Assembly: GCA_036675025.1 (NCBI GenBank)
Contig: JAKFFN010000054.1
Coordinates: 12,694-76,693, forward strand
Direction of reading: 5' to 3'
DNA from: JAKFFN01 sp036675025
Lineage (GTDB): Bacteria > Sumerlaeota > Sumerlaeia > Sumerlaeales > Sumerlaeaceae
DNA: 64,000 nucleotides
A program made the translations under genes and the position numbers. Below the pieces are notes generated by a model, which saw nothing but the letters and a program-made list of their open reading frames with translations, had not been told where the DNA came from and did no database searches. This document shows positions 59,407-64,000 of this stretch, piece after piece; within the stretch, counting starts at the first letter, position 1, and every line of letters starts with the position of its first letter.

Positions 59407-61119
59407 ATGTCGTATAATCACGAAACCGAAACCGAAACTGAAGTATCCGGACGAAAAAGCCGTGTCGTAAAGGGCGGCCTCAATGCCATCGTTGGCAGCC
59501 TGCTTCTCCTCGCTATCCTTATCGGCGTGTACTGGCTTGCTGGCAAGAGCAACAAAAGCCTCGACCTGACGCGCGAGCAGATCTACACCCTCAGCAACAA
59601 CACCCGCAACCTGCTGGGCAAGCTGGAAGACCGTGTAACGTTCTCTGTGTACGCGACAGAGAAGGGCACGCCGCCCGAGTGGACGGAGAAGCTGAACGAG
59701 CTGCGCGAATTGCTGAACCAGTACCGCAGCGTCTCCGGTGGTAAGGTGCAGTACACGTTTAACACCGTGACCCCCGGCGTAGACGACAAGGCCGCGCAGG
59801 ATGCCGGCATGGAAGCATCGCTTCTGCAGGAGTCGTCTGCCACGGAGTACAAAATCCAGAAGGGTTACTTTGGCCTGCAGGCTGAGTACCGCGGCCAGAG
59901 CGAAACTCTGCCGTTTATCCCGCTGAACGAACCGCTGGAATATCAGCTCACCCGCATCATCAACAAGGTGGCTGCAATTGATATCCCGAAAGTCGGCCTC
60001 GTTTCCCCGGCCGGCAATCCCCTCATGGGCCAGGAAAGCCAGTTTTCGCTTCTGCGTCAGGTGCTGGAGGCCCGCGACTTTGAAGTCACTGATTTCCAGC
60101 CAACAGACCTGGGCAAGATCTCCGACGTAGAAATGCTGTTTTTAGTGGATCCGCAGAACCTTAGCGACGAAGCACTGTTCCACATCGACCAGTACGTCAT
60201 GAACGGCGGCAAGCTGTTCGTGGCCGCCCCCGGCGTGCAGTTGAGCAACCAGATGGGCATGAGCAGCGTCACGCCTAATCCGCCTAACATTAATCAGCTG
60301 CTTGAGTACTACGGCCTGCGCATCGAGCCTACCCTGGTGGAAGACTGGGGCGGAGGCCAGGTTCGCGGAGCCATTACCCGCGCGGGGACCCTCGTGCGCT
60401 ATAAAGACCCGCTGATCTTCAGCACGGTTAATGTTTCTGCCGACGATGCCGCCACAAGCAACCTTCAGCCGCTCATGTTTGCCTACACCTCAAGCGTAAG
60501 TCGCAGTGACCGCGGCACCAGCGGCACTGTCGTACCTCTCGTGCAGACCTCAGAAAACGCGCGCCTGCAGCGTGATACCTTCACCCTGGAAGCTACGGAA
60601 CTAAAGCCCCCTACCCAGGAAGAAAAAACCAGCACGCAAGACCTGGTAATGCTCGTAAAGGGTAACCTTACCAGCCGCTATTCTGATGCTGCGCCACCTG
60701 TGCTCACCAACGGAGACGGAACTACGCGTACGGTGGACGAATCCAGCATCAAGAAACGGAGCTCTGACGAAGCTCGGGTTATGGTAGCAGGCTCTGCGCT
60801 GTTCCTTGTGAACCAGGTTCTTGAAGGCGCACCTACCAACGCACTACTACCCCTGAACCTGGCCGAACTCTACACCCGCGGCGGAGATCTGCTGGCACTC
60901 AGTTCCAGGAGCACCCGTCCCGCCCAGCTTCGCCCGGGCATCACGCCGGCTGAAAACACCTGGACCCAGGTGCTGATCATCGGCGGCATTCCCGCTCTAC
61001 TCATCATCTTCGGGTTTGTGAAACTCTACCTCAACCGCCGGCGCAAGGCAAAGTATCGCCGCATTTACGCCACTCCGGGCAGCCAGGCTCGTCAGCAGGA
61101 AAACGTATTGGTCACCTAA
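59407..61119 (+). CDS. GldG-like ABC auxiliary membrane protein
   Basis: 570 residues. A cytoplasmic N-terminus, one membrane segment (AIVGSLLLLAILIGVYWLAG), a large periplasmic ABC_transp_aux domain with LDLTREQIYTLSNNTRNLLG and VEMLFLVDPQNLSDEALFHID, and a C-terminal membrane segment (VLIIGGIPALLIIFGFVKLYL) before a basic tail. This layout is that of GldG of gliding bacteria. It works with the permease and ATPase. Gliding is not shown: such systems also occur in non-gliding bacteria. Confidence 0.92.
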   Translation: MSYNHETETETEVSGRKSRVVKGGLNAIVGSLLLLAILIGVYWLAGKSNKSLDLTREQIYTLSNNTRNLLGKLEDRVTFSVYATEKGTPPEWTEKLNELRELLNQYRSVSGGKVQYTFNTVTPGVDDKAAQDAGMEASLLQESSATEYKIQKGYFGLQAEYRGQSETLPFIPLNEPLEYQLTRIINKVAAIDIPKVGLVSPAGNPLMGQESQFSLLRQVLEARDFEVTDFQPTDLGKISDVEMLFLVDPQNLSDEALFHIDQYVMNGGKLFVAAPGVQLSNQMGMSSVTPNPPNINQLLEYYGLRIEPTLVEDWGGGQVRGAITRAGTLVRYKDPLIFSTVNVSADDAATSNLQPLMFAYTSSVSRSDRGTSGTVVPLVQTSENARLQRDTFTLEATELKPPTQEEKTSTQDLVMLVKGNLTSRYSDAAPPVLTNGDGTTRTVDESSIKKRSSDEARVMVAGSALFLVNQVLEGAPTNALLPLNLAELYTRGGDLLALSSRSTRPAQLRPGITPAENTWTQVLIIGGIPALLIIFGFVKLYLNRRRKAKYRRIYATPGSQARQQENVLVT

Positions 61120-61130
61120 GCTCCTCATTC

Positions 61131-61168
61131 GGTGAGACAGGCTCTGCGCCTGTCTCACCGTGTATAAT
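61131..61168 (+). promoter_or_regulatory. 12-bp hairpin abutting a -10-like TATAAT
   Basis: Perfect inverted repeat GGTGAGACAGGC/GCCTGTCTCACC with loop TCTGC (61131-61159), three bases before TATAAT at 61163-61168. The DUF4340 gene starts 42 bases after. There is no U-tract; it could be an operator or terminator plus a promoter for the last gene. Confidence 0.45.
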
Positions 61169-61210
61169 ACGCACGCACCACTCACCACCGATCAAACAGG
61201 ACAGTAACAC

Positions 61211-62419
61211 ATGAAGACAAAAAACACGATCTTTCTCCTTATCATAGCGGCCGTAGTCTTTGGCGCCATCTTCTACATGAACCAAAAAGAAGAAGAGACG
61301 CTTTCCACCGCGGCCATACCGGTTAAGAATTTGCCCGCCCTTACCAGCGGCACTGTAGAGCGCATTAGCGTAGCTGCACCGGGGGAAAAGCCGGTAACCC
61401 TTACCCGGTCAAACGGCACCTGGTACACCAATGTGGAAAAGAAATACGAAGCCGACCAGGCTGCAGTGTCAGGCATCTTTAGCACTCTCAGCGAACCCAT
61501 TGAAGCAAACGTTGTCAGCACAAACGAAGACAGCTTCGCCGAGTATCACGTGACCGAAACCAGCGGAACCCATGTGCAGATTTTCGAGCCGGGAAAAGAA
61601 GCCGCGGTGCTTGATATGGTTATCGGCAAAGATGGATCGTCTGCTTTCTCAACCTACATCCGCATGAAGGATGGCAAAGAAGTTCTCAATGCGCGGGTGG
61701 GTCTCTCCATGATCTTCAAACGCCCCGATGGCTGGCGCGACAAGCAGATATTCCAGTTCTCAGGCAGCAATGCAACCCGTGTAGCCGCAGATGGAACATC
61801 CAGCACATTCACAGCAGCCAAAACCGAAGAAGGCACCTGGCAGTTTGCTGCACCCACCACTGGAACCGTTGAGCAGGCAAGGATCACCAGCCTGGCCAAC
61901 ATGCTTTCCAACCTGCGGGCCAACGATTTCGTAGAACCAGCCGATGAACAGACCCTGGCAGATTTCGGTCTCGAGCCTCCTCGTCAGACTCTGTCGCTAT
62001 CGTACGAGGACAAGTCCACCTCGCCCAGCACAGAGACGAGTGTGACTCTCCACATCGGCAAGGAATCCAATACCCCAGGTGACTGGTATGCCCGCCGCGG
62101 CGACAAAAATGACGTGTTTACTATTGGCCAGTACATCGCCGATGCCCTGGCGCCTGATCCTGCCACTCTGAAAGCCCAGGAACCGGAACCCGAGCCTACG
62201 CCAGAGCTCACACCAGCCGACGAAGCCACCACTCCCGTAGAAGCCGCTGAAGCAACCCCAGCGGCATCCGACGTCACGTCGACAGCGCCGGACGATACTG
62301 CCGCTACACCTGCATCAACACCAGAGCCAACGCCGGCAGCTACCCCGGAACCGACACCCGCTCCAACGCCGACTCCGGCGGTGCAGACTGACAACACGAC
62401 CGCTCCCCAACCAAGCTAG
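61211..62419 (+). CDS. DUF4340 membrane-anchored protein with Pro/Thr-rich tail
   Basis: 402 residues. N-terminal anchor (TIFLLIIAAVVFGAIFYM) followed by a DUF4340 domain (GTWYTNVEKKYEADQAAVSG, DFGLEPPRQTLSLSYEDK). The last 80 residues are low complexity, rich in Pro, Thr, Glu and Ala (PEPTPAATPEPTPAPTPTP). DUF4340 proteins are often encoded next to Gld-type ABC systems, as here, and may act in the same complex. The tail is probably a wall-spanning linker. Confidence 0.9.
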   Translation: MKTKNTIFLLIIAAVVFGAIFYMNQKEEETLSTAAIPVKNLPALTSGTVERISVAAPGEKPVTLTRSNGTWYTNVEKKYEADQAAVSGIFSTLSEPIEANVVSTNEDSFAEYHVTETSGTHVQIFEPGKEAAVLDMVIGKDGSSAFSTYIRMKDGKEVLNARVGLSMIFKRPDGWRDKQIFQFSGSNATRVAADGTSSTFTAAKTEEGTWQFAAPTTGTVEQARITSLANMLSNLRANDFVEPADEQTLADFGLEPPRQTLSLSYEDKSTSPSTETSVTLHIGKESNTPGDWYARRGDKNDVFTIGQYIADALAPDPATLKAQEPEPEPTPELTPADEATTPVEAAEATPAASDVTSTAPDDTAATPASTPEPTPAATPEPTPAPTPTPAVQTDNTTAPQPS

Positions 62420-62492
62420 CGTTTCCATCTGGCGGAATGCTCGTGCACGTGCACGCACCCCGTGCACGTTCACCAATTTGCCCTCGGTTACA

Positions 62493-62526
62493 AAAACCCC
62501 CGGCTGTCAATCCAGCCGGGGGTTTT
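62493..62526. terminator. Bidirectional rho-independent terminator
   Basis: Stem of 14 bp including the A/T ends (AAAACCCCCGGCTG/CAGCCGGGGGTTTT) with loop TCAATC between convergent genes. It can work in both directions. Confidence 0.92.
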
Positions 62527-62555
62527 CTGTTATAGCCTGTTAATTTAAATTGCCG

Positions 62556-63140
62556 TCAAAGCGGAGCAGCGATACCAGCATCGCCGGCCCGGGTGCGCTC
62601 AGTTGGATCAAACTTCGGCGCGTTCAGCAGTATCACGTCCGGGTTTTTCTTTGCCTCTTCCACGTCAAAGTTCACCGTCTGCGTCTTCACTGCGTCCAGC
62701 ATCACCTGGGTTACTTCTTTTGATGTGGGGTCAGCGCTGCCACCGGTGTTTACCGGCTGCGTGGCCTTGCCTGGTGTTCCCGGCTTTCCTGCCGTTTTCT
62801 TTGCCGCCTCTTTACTGTCTGTCGTGGCCTTGGCCCCTAATGTCGTAGTTCCCGTGGCTGCGCCCCTGTTCTTTGCATCTTCAGAGCCGCGCTTCTCCCG
62901 CTCTGCCCGGCGCTTTTCTTCTTCAGCCTTCTTTTTGGCCGCTTCAGCTTCTTTTTCCTTCTTATCCTCACGCTCGGTTCGGGCTGTATTGCGCCGTGAG
63001 AGGTCGTTATAATCGATGGTCCCCTGCTGGCCCTGGTCGCGGCCGTCACGGTCCCGGCCGCTCCCCCTCTGCGCCATGCTCGCCGCAGCGCTCAGCACCA
63101 TAATTCCCGCCAGTGTTCCGGCTATCAGCATGTTCTTCAT
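62556..63140 (-). CDS. Exported charged coiled-coil protein
   Basis: 194 residues from ATG 63140 with GGAGGAG upstream. Signal peptide (LIAGTLAGIMVLSAAASMA), then an Arg/Asp/Gly-rich segment, a highly charged Lys/Glu/Arg coiled coil (about 40-85, EREDKKEKEAEAAKKKAEEE type), a Thr/Ala/Lys linker and a small C-terminal block FDVEEAKKNPDVILLNAPKF. The function is unknown. Its make-up resembles that of the repeat protein at 32602, both being small secreted disordered proteins. Confidence 0.8.
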   Translation of the reverse strand: MKNMLIAGTLAGIMVLSAAASMAQRGSGRDRDGRDQGQQGTIDYNDLSRRNTARTEREDKKEKEAEAAKKKAEEEKRRAEREKRGSEDAKNRGAATGTTTLGAKATTDSKEAAKKTAGKPGTPGKATQPVNTGGSADPTSKEVTQVMLDAVKTQTVNFDVEEAKKNPDVILLNAPKFDPTERTRAGDAGIAAPL

Positions 63141-63278
63141 CCCTGGCTCCTCCACCCTTCCGGGTGATTAACTTTCGATTTTTTTGCCACGCCTTGCGTA
63201 CCACTTCCGTAACGGATGCCAACACTTCGTGCAGGCTCCCGCGCTTTTACCTATTCAGTTACACGTGGAGACATAAAA

Positions 63279-63845
63279 TTGTCTTTTCCAAAAGACGAGG
63301 AAAAAGATCTTTCCAGAGACCTGGAGCGGATTCTATACTCAGAAGAACAAATTCGTGAACGCGTGGGCCAGCTGGGCCGGCAGATCAGCGAAGATTACAG
63401 GGGCAAAGACCTCGTCCTTATCAGCATCCTCAAGGGCGGAATCGTCTTTCTGGCTGATTTAACCAGGGCCATTACAATCCCTCATGCGTTTGACCTGATG
63501 GGCGCCTCCAGCTATAAAGGCACCACCCGTTCATCTGGTAAAGTCATTATTACCAAAGACACAGAGGTGAATATCCAGGGCAAGCACGTCCTGCTTGTGG
63601 AAGACATTCTGGATTCCGGCAATACCCTGAGCGTGATTATCGAACTTCTGAAAATCCAAGATCCGGCCACTGTTGAGATTTGCTGCCTGCTGAACAAAGT
63701 CCGTGAGCGGCGCCTGGCGGTGCCCCTGCGTTACACGGGTTTTGAAATCCCCGATGAATTCGTTGTTGGCTACGGACTCGACTATGCCGAAAAATATCGC
63801 AATTTATCCGGTATTGGTGTGCTTAAACCGGAGATTTACCAGTGA
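63279..63845 (+). CDS. hpt: Hypoxanthine phosphoribosyltransferase
   Basis: 188 residues from TTG 63279, chosen because GTGGAG lies eight bases upstream; in-frame codons as far as 63216 have no ribosome site. ISILKGGIVFLADL is the family loop, VLLVEDILDSGNTL the PRPP-binding motif, and GYGLDYAEKYRNL the C-terminal hallmark. It salvages hypoxanthine or guanine with phosphoribosyl pyrophosphate. The stop overlaps the start of the next lipoprotein gene by four bases (GTGA). Confidence 0.94.
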   Translation: MSFPKDEEKDLSRDLERILYSEEQIRERVGQLGRQISEDYRGKDLVLISILKGGIVFLADLTRAITIPHAFDLMGASSYKGTTRSSGKVIITKDTEVNIQGKHVLLVEDILDSGNTLSVIIELLKIQDPATVEICCLLNKVRERRLAVPLRYTGFEIPDEFVVGYGLDYAEKYRNLSGIGVLKPEIYQ

Positions 63846-64000
63846 GATCGCGCCGCCTGCGCCTGCTTGGAATCCTGCTGCTCGCGGCCCTGCTGCTATC
63901 CGGCTGCGATATCCTTCGCCGTGCCCGCCGTGTACAGGCTGAGCCGCCGCCTCCGTTCCAGTCACCGATAACCGAGGTTATCGGTCGGCCGGGGATGACG
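63842..64000 (+). CDS. Lipoprotein, N-terminal part (window edge)
   Basis: The first 53 codons of a gene that continues past the window. GTG at 63842 overlaps the hpt stop, so translation is coupled. A basic n-region (RSRRLRLLG), a hydrophobic core and lipobox LLSGC (Cys22) mark it as a lipoprotein, followed by a Pro-rich segment. The family cannot be told from this fragment. Confidence 0.7.
   Translation, partial: MRSRRLRLLGILLLAALLLSGCDILRRARRVQAEPPPPFQSPITEVIGRPGMT
63964..63985. other. Perfect 9-bp inverted repeat in the lipoprotein gene
   Basis: ACCGATAAC, CGAG, GTTATCGGT lies inside the coding frame. Perhaps a coincidence of codon use; it could form a small hairpin in the mRNA. Confidence 0.4.

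Noticed and set aside
62443..62466. Cluster of GTGCAC palindromes after the DUF4340 gene
   Set aside because: Three copies of a six-base palindrome are present, but they lie between a stop codon and a terminator with no promoter role visible.
1..64000. CRISPR arrays, insertion sequences, prophage, rRNA and tRNA genes
   Set aside because: No regular spacer array, transposase, integrase, phage structural gene or rRNA/tRNA signature was seen on reading both strands.

Overview
This window is chromosomal DNA of a Gram-negative, moderately high-GC bacterium. Lipopolysaccharide heptose genes (50784-52979), many Sec, Tat and lipoprotein signals, an L,D-transpeptidase, a Gld-type ABC system, Tat-exported Gfo/Idh/MocA oxidoreductases, DUF1080 hydrolases, GHL10 glycoside hydrolases and BNR_4/DUF4091 proteins together point to a heterotrophic polysaccharide degrader. 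The lineage is probably Planctomycetota, Verrucomicrobiota, Hydrogenedentota or close to them; the phylum is inferred from gene content and is not proven. No rRNA, tRNA, CRISPR array, phage or insertion sequence was recognised.

Layout. 1-6505: end of a methyltransferase, a lysozyme-like exported protein, Mn-catalase, and an overlapping alpha-L-rhamnosidase/BNR_4 pair. 6444-10367: two toxin-antitoxin modules (HEPN-MNT and RES-Xre) flanking a secreted thioredoxin-fold protein. 10383-12407: a coupled pair of secreted proteins and a repeat-bearing intergenic region. 12408-14150: rimO and a DUF423 gene. 14280-20249: a CBS/multi-GAF sensor followed by a tightly coupled type III polyketide synthase, methyltransferase, flavoprotein and alpha/beta-hydrolase operon. 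20246-29556: universal stress protein, rhamnulose-1-phosphate aldolase/dehydrogenase, photolyase, DUF4091 protein, beta-helix protein, hemC. 29752-37167: GHL10 hydrolase, M29 peptidase, repeat protein, rsgA, moxR, yraN, sugar acetyltransferase. 37310-40070: two glycosyltransferases. 40231-46344: two Tat-exported Gfo/Idh/MocA paralogues followed by a 1126-residue HEAT-repeat protein with two DUF1080 domains, plausibly an extracytoplasmic 3-keto-glycoside cleavage system. 46345-46630: hairpins, a heptanucleotide repeat, a terminator and a three-hairpin repeat-like element. 46631-53756: carbon-nitrogen hydrolase, L,D-transpeptidase, endonuclease IV, a beta-carbonic anhydrase that seems to start at ATT, heptose genes, dolichyl-phosphate-mannose-synthase-like enzyme. 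53879-64000: TPR protein, second GHL10 protein, dusB, ABC ATPase/permease/GldG-like/DUF4340 set with an embedded small lipoprotein, hpt, and the start of another lipoprotein.

Themes. Glycan use dominates: rhamnose-containing polymers (rhamnosidase plus BNR_4 outside the cell, and a rhamnulose-phosphate aldolase/lactaldehyde dehydrogenase inside) and a possible oxidative 3-keto route. The best candidates for unusual biology are the DUF1080/HEAT operon, the polyketide operon beside its output-less sensor, the ATT-initiated carbonic anhydrase, the dispersed TTCTACG heptanucleotide elements, and the structured intergenic element at 46461-46578.
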